The translations under genes were made by a program, and so were the position numbers. A DNA stretch of 64,000 nucleotides from Craspedostauros australis (lineage: Eukaryota > Bacillariophyta > Bacillariophyceae > Mastogloiales > Achnanthaceae): the NCBI GenBank assembly GCA_026770025.1, contig JAMXDE010000028.1:558001-622000 (forward strand), read 5' to 3'. Positions 10,434 to 22,273 of this stretch are shown here, piece by piece; position 1 is the first letter of the stretch, and the number at the start of each line of letters is the position of its first letter. The notes beneath the pieces are model-generated. The model searched no databases. It had not been told where the DNA came from and was given only the letters and a program-made list of their open reading frames with translations.

Positions 10434-11262
10434 GGTGACAATCGCAGCCACAATGGCGATGCTGATGGCTTTGCTGAGAATGATGGAACACGGCGATGAT
10501 TGAATTGATCCTGATGTGCCTGCACCAATAGAACGCCCGATGTTGCAGCAGGCCTTTCAATTGTTCTCTATCTGTGTTTGTGAGCGCTCTCAACTGAACA
10601 GGTCCTGACCATGCTGTGGATATCGCACAATCTACTCATACCTACGAAGATGGCAGGCGTGCAGTGTGGTAATCATCTCCGCCGGCGCAGGGGCATCATT
10701 TCCGACATCACCTCCCCTTCCGCTCTGTCTCACTTCGGACAGGTCTGGTTTCGTCCACGTTCTCGTCTTGATTTTTGTGCTCAAGCAACATCAACGACAA
10801 AACCGAACATCGCCGTGAAAGGAAGCGAACACTATTCTGACACAAATGGGAACAGTTCGGGATTGTTTCAAGGATGACGCCAAACAGGACTCGATTGTTT
10901 CAAACGTATCATGTGTGTCACACATGTCGCTGCGACAATTTCGAATTTGTGGCGGAAGAAAACAAAACCACATTTCTTCGTTCATTTCTCCCACGAAGCC
11001 GGTTGCAAATTCCATGTCAAGCCCCACAGCGACGGTGCAGCGACGGCGTGGTGCAAGTCGAGAGGATGAGAGGGAGCACCGTCAAGAACGAACAGCACTA
11101 TCCCGAGCATCATCATCAAGAGCATTATCACCAAGGGCATCATCAACGGCACCACAAGTAAAACCTCATCCTCAGCATCGTCGTCGCTGCTGCCTTCGCT
11201 CTGCTGAGCACAAATATACCCACGGCGAAAGGTGCTTGAACGCAACAGACAACCCTTCCACA
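10434..11262. other. Divergent promoter region of fusion enzyme and condensin gene
   Basis: 829 bases between the start codons of the fusion enzyme (-) and the condensin II subunit gene (+), so it should contain both promoters. The frames here are short or lack an ATG. In the minus strand, the codons just upstream of the fusion ATG are open and hydrophobic but contain no in-frame ATG. Confidence 0.45.
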
Positions 11263-14200
11263 ATGACGCGAAATAAACGGTTGAACGACTCCTTGGACGA
11301 TGGCGGCGGCACTGCGAGAGCAATTGAATCGGCCCTGGCGACGTTGCAACCGCTGAAGGATCTGTCGAGAAATTGGGATGTCAACATTGCGACATGGTGA
11401 GTGCCTTCGAACATGCAATGAAAGAATGATGCCATGCCTTGGGTTAGAAACAATGGCCCACTTGCACATGTTGGTGGGTTGCTCAGTGAACCATGCGAGG
11501 AATGCGGTGCTGACAACGATGCCCTCCCCCATTTGTTCTTTCTCTCGTCCTCTTCCGCCCTCTCCATGCTCATCCGTCATGCATCTTCGATGACACTACG
11601 GTACTTTTGCCATGGCGTCCGGCATACTCGTGCGTTATTCACACCATATACGACCATGACCAATATTTGTGTGCTCTCCCATTACTATATGTACACGACA
11701 TGCACAGCCTGGAGGACTACCTGCAAGAACTGGTTGGTCTGGCAACAGATGAAGGCATCATGAACCCAACGAGCAACAACGATGCAAACGCATCAATGGA
11801 AACGCAGGAGAAGACGAACTTTGCGCATGCAGCGCTGATCCTGCAAAATTCATCGCACGTGTACAGCAGGAAGGTGGAGTACTTGTATTCGCTGGTCTAC
11901 AAGGCACTGGACGATGTATTCCGTCAAGATGGGAAGAATGCGGCCACTACAAATGCACGACGCAAGCAGCAAGATCCCGACGTAGATGAATTCCAATCCT
12001 TCGATCCTAACATGGACTTTCTTCTTCTTGATGATGTGCTGCCCCACGACGAGAATCATCGCAAAATCAACCTCGTCGAGAATGACGATGATGACGACGA
12101 TGAAAATGCCAACGACGGTGGCGTGATGACGCCTCATCTTTCGATGACGAGGACCAGGCTTTCGCTGGGATCGGTAACAGGAGTAGAACGGACGTACTAC
12201 ACCCACCGTGGAGGCGCAATTGGTTCCGCGGTTGCATCTTCGCAGTACAGGGCGCTCTTGGGTTCGTTGCACAAAGGCAACTTGCGCTTGGAGAGTGGCC
12301 AGTGCGACATTGGCGATGATGGGACCCTGCTTATGCCAGGTTCAACGCAAGGCAAGGCTGGTGCTGTCGAGCTCTCCTCTCTCGCAAGTAGACAGCGTGG
12401 TCGGCTGAGTTCCCTTGGCGGTGAAACTGATGTGTACGTAACCTCCAGACGCGAATTCAACGCCACAAACGAAGCAGACGTTGGCGATGGGGTCAATGTC
12501 AGCTTTGATCATGGCGGTGCCCCATGCTACGATGATGGTGACGATCACGATCACGATGATAATGATGCAGGTGGTTTTGATTTTGCGGGGAACCAAGACG
12601 ACAACATCGACGAGAATGGCAACGCCGTCACGAATGGAACTCATGCACAGCATCACCCAGAGATTGAGCTTGCGCAACACGCACACAGATCTGGGACGAC
12701 AAAACGATGCACCTTCGCAGAAGGTGATCCGGTGATCATTCCGCCGGCCGCGCCTCCGACGAAGCCTGATCCGTTCGCCATTCTAGATCCGCACGTGTCA
12801 GATGGTGGCATTCACCGACCCTTGAAGACAGGAAGAACGTACCGTCTTCCCAACGGAGTCGACGAGGCGCCGTCGAAGTGCGTGACGGGAGCAAGCACAC
12901 GATCGAAGGCGACCATTCAAAAGGAGGCAACCAGACAGACCAAGACCCCACCAAGCCTCATAATGCAGATGATCCGCGCGCTGAATGACGAGGAATCCAA
13001 AGCTGAGTTTCCCGATATCAAAATGGATGGATTGATGTACGGTGATGAATTCATGTACGTCGCCAAAGCGAAAGCCAAGGAACGGGCCATGCTGAAACGT
13101 CAACAGAATAAGGACAGCTATGAGAATAATCCAGGAGGAATCCGTGGTGACGATCAGAACAACCAGTTCGACGGGAACACGCTTGGCAACCTTGCCAACA
13201 CTCCGTCAGATTCTCCCTACGCGTACGACGACGGTGACGATGGCGGAGACGCTGGTGATTACGATGGCTTTGTGTTGGCAGGCGACTACGGTGGAGATCA
13301 GGATGATGGTCATGACAGCGATGACGGCGGCGATGGTAGGGACAATATGGGGATGCAGTCTCTCGATGACGCGTACGGTCACCAAGAACGTGGTAAGTGG
13401 GCACTACAAGTATGCATTCCAACGGCTGGATCTGAATGTGTGTGAGCAAATGTTTGTGAGCAACTGCTTGCGCTGCCATCCAACCAGTCTCACAGTTGCA
13501 CCCGCTTTTGTTCTTGTTTAATGCTGTCACTCTGTCACTGAACACACGTTTTCACACGATACCAACACACAACAGGCGAGACCAACCTTGGACCGAAGTC
13601 CTTCGAGCAGCTGTGCCGCGAGCACATCGAAGCATTTTCCAAGGGCGCCGAAGAATTCGCTCTGAGCACCAAGCTCACAGACCGCGTCAGTCGATGGCAG
13701 GAGAAGCTGACCCCCATCCTCGAGGAGGAGGAGCAAAGCAACGCCTTTGATATCCATGAGTACGCCGCAACAGTGGTCGAAAGTGTGCAGAATGAGATCC
13801 ACAGCGCAAAACGCAACAGCCACGGATCGGTTCAGGTAGGTCCTACTGTGACGATCGAAGCAACTTAATCAATTTGGATGGTTTGGATGATTTGGATGTG
13901 TGGTCCGCCATCTGTGTACATTGTGGTATCGTGTGTGCATGATCTGGCTCAAAGTTGATGCTGTTCTCACCCTCATCTTCACCTTCATCCACACACATGT
14001 GCATGTACATGTACACGTGTAATGCACATCCACGCGTGCGTTCACCTGTCGCTCCTGCTCTTTCCTCGTTCCCTACTGCTACCGTTCACAGTCATCGAAA
14101 GAGGTGGTCGAGTTCAAGTCGGTGGCTCGCGAGTTGTCGAGACGGGATGTGTGCCGCACGTTCCTCGCAACGCTGAGCCTTGCAAACTCTGGTAATCTCC

Positions 14201-14307
14201 GTATCGAAGGCGACGAGGGCGACTCGTTCAAGTTCCAACTGTTGTCTGCCACCTTGAATCAGCCGATGGAAACGTACTTAGCACCCAGTCTCGCTGATGG
14301 CCTATGA
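11263..14307 (+). CDS. NCAPH2: Condensin II complex subunit H2 (kleisin beta)
   Basis: Exons 11263-11396, 11708-13392, 13576-13835 and 14092-14307 join through GT-AG introns of 311, 183 and 256 bases with consistent phases (2, 1, 0), giving about 764 aa. The N-terminal conserved block is LQPLKDLSRNWDVNIAT, LEDYLQELVGL, FAHAALILQNSSHVYSRKVE and YLYSLVYKALD, a close match to animal and plant CAP-H2. The C-terminal block SFEQLCREHIEAF, RVSRWQEKLTPILEEEE and FDIHEYAATVVESV matches the CAP-H2 winged-helix region. The centre is a long acidic disordered segment with Asp/Gly runs. CAP-H2 is the kleisin that bridges SMC2/SMC4 and recruits CAP-D3 and CAP-G2 in condensin II, which compacts chromosomes. 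A proline-containing PDPFAILDPH segment corresponds to the DPWQSLDPF region of the human protein. Confidence 0.92.
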
Positions 14308-14883
14308 GACATCTGTGGCCAAAGGGTTGCACACGGCGCAACGCAATGCCGATGCAGAGTCGTTGTGCAGTGCCAAGCGATGTATCAATTGGGGTGGATA
14401 GTTTGACAGGGGGACAGCGGCAAGACCTTTCGGCAGAATGAGGTTTGCTCGGAGAGCATACTATTATACCATACTTTAGCAGCCATGTATTATTATCATG
14501 TCGAGCGGAGTAGTGCGTCGTATTTGAAATGAATGAATGAAGTCGATCCGAGTATGCACATGATTCCTCATTCGTAGAGGCGATTGTGGCCAGTGGCATG
14601 CTGGGTGTGGTTGGGGCTGATGGAGACAGTCCGTTGCGAAGGGTACCGATGTGCGTGGTTGAAGTTTCGGGATCTGGAGATCCCGAACAGTGTTCGTGTT
14701 GTTCAATCCAAAACACGATCCATCGAATCCAGATGTCGCATCACCACTTTGATGGTTATGTTGTCACCCAACTGCCCTCCGCAGCTGTGTCTCTCCCTCT
14801 CGCCCTCTTTTGTTGGCGACACCAGCCGTCAGTATTTCCTACCTCTCTGCCTCGTCACGCACGGAGCCTCTCGAGTGTCAACC
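14308..14883. other. Short intergenic region between tandem genes
   Basis: Lies between the condensin gene stop and the chosen ATG of the methyltransferase. The methyltransferase frame stays open up to 14584, but that part has no conserved sequence and looks untranslated. Confidence 0.35.
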
Positions 14884-16956
14884 ATGAAGACCCTCTCACC
14901 CATCAAAGGCGTCGCCTCAGACAGCTCTCGTCTGGTTGCGTGTGAAATGTGGTGGTGGACTTCGGCCATGGTGTCATTTTCATCAGCACAACTGCCTCGT
15001 TCGCTCCCATCGATGGTTTCCCAGAGCACGCGGATGACGCGATCATTGGCAACAACAGAAGGCACAACAGGCACAGCAGGCGCAGGAATGCGCCACGAGT
15101 TCCATCCTCACGCTGCTCCTCAGCATTCAACAACAGACAAGTTCCTGCGACCAAACACGATGGCACAAAGAACACAAGACTGCACCCGCTGTTGGCATCA
15201 TTTGCATGTTGCACCATCAGCATTGTCCCGCAAGGTCCTCAACAAAGCCTTCCTTCCACTTCCGGTTGGACGCCACCGGCGCATGACGCCTCGTTGCTCT
15301 TCAACAAGCACAATACCAGCTTCTGGATGCTCGATGCAGTCATCACCTGCTGTTGCTGCCGCTGCTACTGCTGGTATAGTTGACGCAAGACGACCGCCGA
15401 AGCAGCAATCAGAGCGGCCCGTCGAACCAGTACTGTTGTTGGAAGGCGACTCCTATCACATATCTCGTGATGGAAAAGCGATGACCATGTACGAATTGTC
15501 GAGCACTGCCGATGAGTTGCCTTGGACCGGCATTGGGTCGCTGCAAACACCATCATTGTTGCATTCGACGCCTCCGACGACGTTCCCGGCAGCTAGCCAG
15601 CCACGCTTCTGCTTACAAGAGACTTACGCTTTGGAACATTCACGAAAGCAGTACCAGCTGTACAACCAGTCCATGGATGACGTGCAGGCATGCCACATGC
15701 GTCCGTTTCCGTCCAACCAAGACCTGCAACCCGTCTTCTCGTTGGACTTGCAGGAGGCGTCCGTTTCCGCCATGGCCAAAGACGATGCGTCGTCGGGCGG
15801 TTCGACCGGTTGCATGACCTGGGAAGCTTCTCTTGCGATGGCATTGTATTTTGCATCAAGGCCAGATCTACTTCGTGGCGCAGACCCCGATCATCGCATC
15901 ATCGAGCTTGGCAGCGGGGTTGGATTTGGTGGTCTGTTCGTCCATGGTCTCCTGCGACAAAGCGAATATCAGAAGAGCGGGTGTGGAGATGGTAATCATG
16001 GCCAAGGGACTTCCATCACTCTGACAGATTACAATGATTGTGTGCTATCACAGTGCGAAGAAAACCTTCAACGCAATCATAGCAGCGACGTGGTTGTTGA
16101 GGGCTTGGACTGGTTCGACTTGGTTGAGGGTGTCGATCCTGGCGGTGGCGAAGCGGTCGCGGCAGATGGGGACGGCAAAAGTAAAAGCAAGAGCAGCAAG
16201 AGCAGCAACAGTGGCGATGAGATGGTTGGTGGTTCACAGAGTGTGGGGGAAGGTGAACGTACGAGTACAACGACGAGAACGATGAAGCACAAGCACCGAT
16301 ACGATACGGTATTGGCATGTGATTGCGCGTACCGACCGCAGGACGTGCCGGTGCTGATCGAGGCAGCACTATCGTTGTTGAAGCCACCGGAGGAGAGATC
16401 ATCAATGGACTCGGCACCAGCGTCGCCGTCGGTGTCGCCATCCACGAGAGACGTAAAAAACACCAGCGATGGACGCCGCGCCGGATCCCAAAGCGGAGCA
16501 ATGTTGAACAAGCACGCACCAACCATCCACATGTTCGGACCAATCAATCGCAGATGTTTTCAGGAGGTTCATGAGCAATTGAAGCACCACGCAAATCCCA
16601 AGCTGATCGTCGTGACGGAGGAATTGACACTGCGGCGATATCGTGTGCCGCTGGGCATCATGGAACGATATACTCGTAATGAGGGTCCCTTCCAATCCGG
16701 CCATCGCCAGCAGATCCGTAGCGCAACCGCGCCCACCAGTTGTTCTTCTTGGCGGCATGCTGATGATGCCCCCAAGTCTGATTCGAAGTCCCCGACAACT
16801 CAAGCATCCGTGCTGCACCTAGCGATCCAAGTCGATCCCCGCCAAGGCCTGCGCAACGAGGCTGACCGTCGCGGCAGCAGCTCCGAAAGATGTCATGTGG
16901 GAGATGATTTGACGAGGGGCTTCTCATCATCCACATTCGACCTCGGCATCGACTGA
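14884..16956 (+). CDS. Seven-beta-strand protein methyltransferase (FAM86/EEF2KMT-like)
   Basis: From the ATG at 14884 (context CAACCATGA) this is 690 aa. The catalytic core has the Methyltransf_16 order: GCMTWEASLAMALYF (from about residue 310), the S-adenosylmethionine-binding RIIELGSGVGFGGLF (338), the acidic end of strand 2 LTDYND (380), then a DWFD and DTVLACDCAYRPQDVPVLIE (474). This pattern is typical of lysine methyltransferases such as FAM86/EEF2KMT and METTL21-type enzymes; the substrate is not readable from sequence. Two low-complexity insertions break the core, one rich in Ser/Lys just before DTVLACD and one after it. The protein is about twice the usual length because of these and a long N-terminal extension. 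The frame is open upstream to 14584, so the start is uncertain. Confidence 0.75.
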   Translation: MKTLSPIKGVASDSSRLVACEMWWWTSAMVSFSSAQLPRSLPSMVSQSTRMTRSLATTEGTTGTAGAGMRHEFHPHAAPQHSTTDKFLRPNTMAQRTQDCTRCWHHLHVAPSALSRKVLNKAFLPLPVGRHRRMTPRCSSTSTIPASGCSMQSSPAVAAAATAGIVDARRPPKQQSERPVEPVLLLEGDSYHISRDGKAMTMYELSSTADELPWTGIGSLQTPSLLHSTPPTTFPAASQPRFCLQETYALEHSRKQYQLYNQSMDDVQACHMRPFPSNQDLQPVFSLDLQEASVSAMAKDDASSGGSTGCMTWEASLAMALYFASRPDLLRGADPDHRIIELGSGVGFGGLFVHGLLRQSEYQKSGCGDGNHGQGTSITLTDYNDCVLSQCEENLQRNHSSDVVVEGLDWFDLVEGVDPGGGEAVAADGDGKSKSKSSKSSNSGDEMVGGSQSVGEGERTSTTTRTMKHKHRYDTVLACDCAYRPQDVPVLIEAALSLLKPPEERSSMDSAPASPSVSPSTRDVKNTSDGRRAGSQSGAMLNKHAPTIHMFGPINRRCFQEVHEQLKHHANPKLIVVTEELTLRRYRVPLGIMERYTRNEGPFQSGHRQQIRSATAPTSCSSWRHADDAPKSDSKSPTTQASVLHLAIQVDPRQGLRNEADRRGSSSERCHVGDDLTRGFSSSTFDLGID

Positions 16957-18730
16957 ACGTGATGATCAGCGGTTGGCGTGGCATCTACCTACAGCACCAA
17001 GATGCAAATGCCCAAGGCCCCCTGCCTCTTCTTATGTATTGAAGGGCACCAGCACATATATGGCATTGGACGGTACAAGTATGGCATCTAACTATGGCAG
17101 CACAATCGAGGGAGAAGCAACACTTGTACCCGTACGATTACTCATCAGCACAGTCGTCGATACTCTGCCATACGACTACGACTACTCGTACGCATTCATA
17201 TTCACGTTCGGGAAAGACACGCAATGAAGAGCGACAAGTAAGGCACCATTGAGGGGCACAATCAGTCGGAGAGGAAGAGCGCGCGAGAAGTGGCCCGCAC
17301 ATGTAGACCGTAGCTCGTACGAGTAGTAGTACGGTGGATGTGGCTCGTACAGCATGATGCCAACTCGAGCGACTGTGGGCTGCTTCTGGTTTGATGATGC
17401 GTATTCGTGTCCCCAAAAGAATCAGGCGCTGGACTGGTCAGGGAGAACCATAGTCGTAGTTAGCTGCTGTCCATATTGCTAACCGACGCCACGATGGTAC
17501 TGTTGCGGTTACGGTGGGGGTGATCTTGGCTTTTCCTGATACTGTTGTTGGACAAGTTTGGTCTTGGGTGCGAATTGCAAGGAGATGGTGCAGCCAGAGA
17601 TATTTCCTCCGCGATTCACAAACAAGAATCGAGGTCTTAGTGTCCAGAAAGTGACGTTTATTCACCGCGACATAAGGTCCACCAAGTCGATGGCGCGTCC
17701 CGGTGGGCATCACTTCAATACACATTGCGCCGAACAAACTTCTCGCCAGAAGTGATTGACGAGAAAGACCCAACGATCACAATTTCACCGAATGCTCCAC
17801 ATGCCAGAGCGCCTGCGGAGACGCGTACTCGCATGGGGTGACAAGTGCCTCCAGAAGCCATAATTATCACAGGAAGGATACGCAAGGACGGCTCAGGGCC
17901 CGGCCCGATCATGGAGTCAGAGACATCGCTGTTTGCATCTCTCCGCTCCGCGAGGGAGGGAATGACACATGAGACGAGCCATCCATGCTTGCGTCTGCGA
18001 TCGCGTACGAGCATGCAGTTGGCCACCTCACTGTTCATAGATAGCACCCATACGCGTAGCTCGTATGAGGGCCTCTCCTTCCACTTCGGCCAGGGATTCG
18101 ATCATCGCCTGCGAGAACCAAAGGGACCGATAGATCTTCCGCACTGAAGAGGAACCGAACAGGCCAAAAGGTTCCTTTGCCACGCACTCCAATCAAGAGA
18201 TAGAAGCAGAGAAGCGTCACCACAGAAGGAGGGAAAAGAGTCGCTCGCTCCAGCGAAATGTTGATGCTGCGCGCAAACGCGGGACTTGCAAGCAAGGAGA
18301 ACAGCACCATCTGCTGTTCTGCGAGAACCAATCGTCCACCTCGCTGGGCGTTTCGTGTCGCTGCCCTCCGCGGTGGGCCTGGTGTCAACGACTCTCATCA
18401 ACGACCAGAGATACGGAGAGAAGTTCTCGTGTACGAGACTCACCAAACTCCCGGCTATCACTTGCATGGCAGGATGTCATACACGTGCGTAGTCGTACGC
18501 AGGTACCATACGAACGCATACCATCATGTGTCGGAGTGCCGACAGAAGCATCCATTCCCGAGCGGGTGAGAAACGAGGCGACCTCCACCAGCCGGTTTGT
18601 TAGCGCCGATGATCAGCCAGAAGGTGCCAGCCCCCTTCGAAGACTTTGCGTGCCATAACCGTGACCATCGCCATCTCATTGCTCTGCCACCAGCACCGGC
18701 GCCATCACGAGTACTCTAGTATAATACAGC
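16957..18730. other. Gene-free stretch between tandem genes
   Basis: About 1.8 kb without a supportable gene. The longest minus-strand frames (17715-18047 and 18035-18388) lack a convincing ATG start or motif. Short palindromic CTCGTAC/GTACGAG words recur, clearest at 17311-17352. The last several hundred bases should hold the promoter of gene A. Confidence 0.4.
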
Positions 18731-18951
18731 ATGAGTACAAGTATGATGGCTGTGTCAGAAATCAGCATGGTTCAGAAGCATACAAAAGCTCACAACATGA
18801 CGACTTCGATGACAGCACCAGCAGTGATAGCTCCAGCCGCAGCAATAGCCATCAACTCACTTGGGACCGACCAACCACTAGTGTCCATTGCGATCAACCA
18901 GGCCATCAACAGTCGCAACAGCGGTAACACCAGAAACGGTCATCATCGCCA

Positions 18952-18982
<31 letters not shown>

Positions 18983-21900
18983 GAAAGCAGCGAAGGCAGC
19001 TACACCTGCACTCTCAACAACACGCAAGACTTCCATCAGGACTTCCATCAGGACATCACGGAAGAAACCACCCCGAAACGCGGCTTTGGCTCCAACGGTA
19101 GCGTCTCTAGCATCATCAGCAGCGGGATCAGCACGAGCAATCACAGCATCGGCAGCGCCATCATCCAATCGCTTGCGCCGAACCTCGCATCGCAATCGCA
19201 TCCACAAACGCCTGAAGAGAAGCAGCTCATGCGGACCATGATCAACGACCTCGTCCAGGCATCAGAGAAGAACAAGCAGAAGATCTCCCTCAAGAAGCAG
19301 CAGAAGCAAAAGCAACAGCAGGAGGAGGAGGAGCACGTTGAGAAGCCTCCGACCTCGACCGGCGACGTTGATGATATGAGCAAGCACCACGATAAAGTAT
19401 ATCTCAGCGACCCCGCCTATCATGGCCACAGCAAGACGTTCAGCAGCGAGACCTCCGAAAGTGACAAAGAAGTGGAGCTCGCCGATGTTGCGCCAATAGA
19501 ACACAGTGGGAGTCACTTGGTGATCCTGCGGCGGCAAAACGCATCCAGAGGAACACCCACTCACGGATCCTCCAGCCCAACCCGATCGCCCAAGGGATCG
19601 CCGATGAAATCTCCCAAGAGATCGCCCAAGAGATCGCCCATGAAGTCAAACTCCAGACACCTTCGAAGACGCTGCAAGGATGCGCTGGACGGCGACCTCA
19701 TCTCGCCTGCTTCCCTGAGCCAGAGATCCCCCCACAGACAACGGCATGAGCAGAGGCAGCGGAAGCCACCTGGACGTCAGCTCAGCAGCGAAGCGCTGGC
19801 CGACCTTTACTACTCACATATTTCCGGAGAGGGTCCGTCGGATGTGTACCACACGGAAGTTGCCAACCATGTCAGCGATGATGATGGTGCAAACGGATCC
19901 AAGCGGAAACTGGCGACCAACCGATCGAGCCACAAGACCAAGACCAGAGCTTCGAGGCTCACTAAGAGCATGCACACTACGAGTAGGAAGTCCATGCACA
20001 ATGGCAAGAACATCCACGACAGCAAGATCATCCACAATGGCATGAGAACGCAGAGAGATAGAGGAAGATCCAGGTCCACCCGCGACGTAACCAGGAGCCT
20101 TCACCAGCCAAGCACCAAAGGCAAAAGCAGGGACAACAACAAGTCCACAAGCAGATCCGCGCATCAAAGGACCAGGCTGGGAGGCGGCAAGGCGTCACTG
20201 CACAGCCCGCTCAGATCTCCCTCGAAGTCCAAGCGCCGGGGCAGAAGAATTGGCATTGACGGCCAGGATAGGGAGTCGACCCGTGCGGGGCGCACTGCGT
20301 TGCTGAACGAGGATCGCAGCAGCACGCACGGATGTGGAATTCTCGATCTTCCAGTCGACCCGATGGAATCCCCGAAGGACCGAAGGCAACTATTCAGGCA
20401 AGAGGGCGTGTCGCGCAGCTTCTCCAGCTTTGACTACCAATCCTTCGCCGCCATTTCCCTCGAAGGCGACGAACTGTTGTCTTTGGGGAGCAATCCTGAC
20501 AACTGCAACAACGGAAACAATCGAACCAACGGAAAGAACCGAAGTAAAAGCAATGCGCCTGCCACCAGCGTCAGTATCGATGCCGACCTCAACCTCAACG
20601 CCAATACCAATACCAACACCGACAACGATGGTAACGGCCATGGTCGGAATAATCGAGGCACACGAAACGAGGAGGGCGACGACGACATCCAGTCTTTGGA
20701 TGGAGTGGAGACACCAGCAGTAGTGGATGACCAATACGTGTTCGAGATGATCGCGCAGCATATACCAGAGGATCTGCGCGATCAATTTCCAAAGGAGGCC
20801 ATGCGCAACATCCTGATGGATCCATCCTTCCACCACCGTGGCGACCGCGGCGGCCGTGACGTCGCAGCTGGCAAGACCAGCAACGAGATATTCGAAATGC
20901 CCATGATTGATAGCTTTCATGAACGACCATCTTCCTTTGCTAACCTCACCCACCGCGACCTCCTCAAGCGTCTGAGCTCCACATCGCATCTGGTGGATCG
21001 CCTCAATAACATCGACGGCATCCCTGACTTCGTCGACATCCAAGAAGCTGAGGATGATCGATCCATCGGCTCCATATCGGCCTTCACGAGCCCCCTGGAG
21101 TCGATGGCTATCGAGGACTTTCGCAACGGCAGCGCCGAACAAGACCACCAGATACGCGATGACGATGACGATGACGACGATATCCTGGACGAGGAAGACT
21201 ATTACTTTTGCTACGATGATCAAACCAAAAGTGATGATGAAGCCGATGCTCCTGATGGAAACATCAACTTCACTTCCATCATTCCTAAATTCTCATCTCA
21301 GGACAACTTCACTCCCACGAACATTCGCTCTGCCATGCAGCGCAAGGACACTGTCAGGGAGGGTGCCAAGATCGATGGCATCACCGCTGAGATGCAGGCG
21401 AAGAATGATAGCGCGACAGTCATGACGCCAACGCCGCCTACCAACGTCTCCACCGATGGCTCCGAGCTGGTCCTGACGCCGATGACTCTGGAGACGGGAT
21501 TTGTCTCAATGTCTTCGGCACCCACGGTAGTCAACCTGCGCCACCGCACCGATGATTCGGGCATCTTCCCGCCAACTGTCGCCAACCAGATGGACATGAT
21601 GAAGACATCCGCGACCACGCGCACCACTAACACCACTGCTGATACACAAATGTCTGACGCTGGTCTATTCCTGCAGCCCTCGTCTTCGCGGTCGCGCCAG
21701 TTCGGACTCAGGATGCAGCACCGCGCAGCGCAGGCGCCGCTATCGAAAGCTACACGTGTATCATTCGACAATGTGCAAGTGCGGTACTATGACACCGTCC
21801 TCTACGAAAACCCGGCGTGTAGAGCCGGAGCGAGCGTTGGTCTTGGCTGGGCGTATCAAGACGGAGGCACCATGCCGATACAGCGATGGGAAGACGATAT

Positions 21901-22273
21901 GCGATACTTCAAGGAGGAGGATGCGTCCGAACAGGACGACGAAGAACAAGTGCTTGGCAACGCGAGCGCGTGTTCGCAGAGCGGCATGGAGAAGCGACGA
22001 AAGGTGACGCCATGGATTTGGGAGCATAGGCCCTCAGTCCGTGTCTACAAGACCCCCAAACAGATGGTTCTGACCAGAGACCAGCGGGAACGGCGTCTCT
22101 TGGATTGGGGATACAGCCGGGAAGAAATCTTGAAATCCATCCGCCGCAACCGCAAGACCAAGTTCCAGCGCAAGCAGACCATCGACAACCTGGCCGCATC
22201 CAGAATGGAGGAGATCGTGGAACAGGCAAAGCGAAAGCTCATGTCGTTCGCTTCGTTGCGAAGAAAGCGTTGA
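18731..22273 (+). CDS. Family gene A: long disordered protein with conserved C-terminal domain
   Basis: A single-exon 1180-aa protein, mostly Ser/Asn/Lys/Asp-rich and predicted disordered. Four conserved islands stand out. Residues 355-371 hold LADLYYSHISGEGPS, shared with gene D. Around residue 560 is SFSSFDYQSFAAISLEGDEL, resembling gene E. Residues 669-690 hold YVFEMIAQHIPEDLRDQFPK, shared in pattern with genes B and D. The C-terminus from 1009 is the family domain: RVSFDNVQVRYYDTVLYENP, then GASVGLGWAY, RDQRERRLLDWGYSREEI and QRKQTIDNLAASRMEEI. A basic SPxK/SPxR-rich patch (KGSPMKSPKRSPKRSPMKS, about 287-306) could bind nucleic acid or be phosphorylated. No catalytic motif is recognised. 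I know proteins of this layout mainly from diatom genomes and know no function for them. Confidence 0.85.
18955..18981. repeat. (CAG)n tract coding poly-Ser in gene A
   Basis: Nine near-perfect CAG triplets read in frame as AGC, giving a serine run in the protein. Confidence 0.85.

Noticed and set aside
14584..14883. Upstream extension of the methyltransferase frame
   Set aside because: Open but Trp/Cys-rich with no conserved sequence; the ATG at 14884 has better context.
17715..18388. Two overlapping minus-strand frames of 110 and 117 codons
   Set aside because: At least the first begins with GTG, neither has a motif, and the region is rich in simple repeats.
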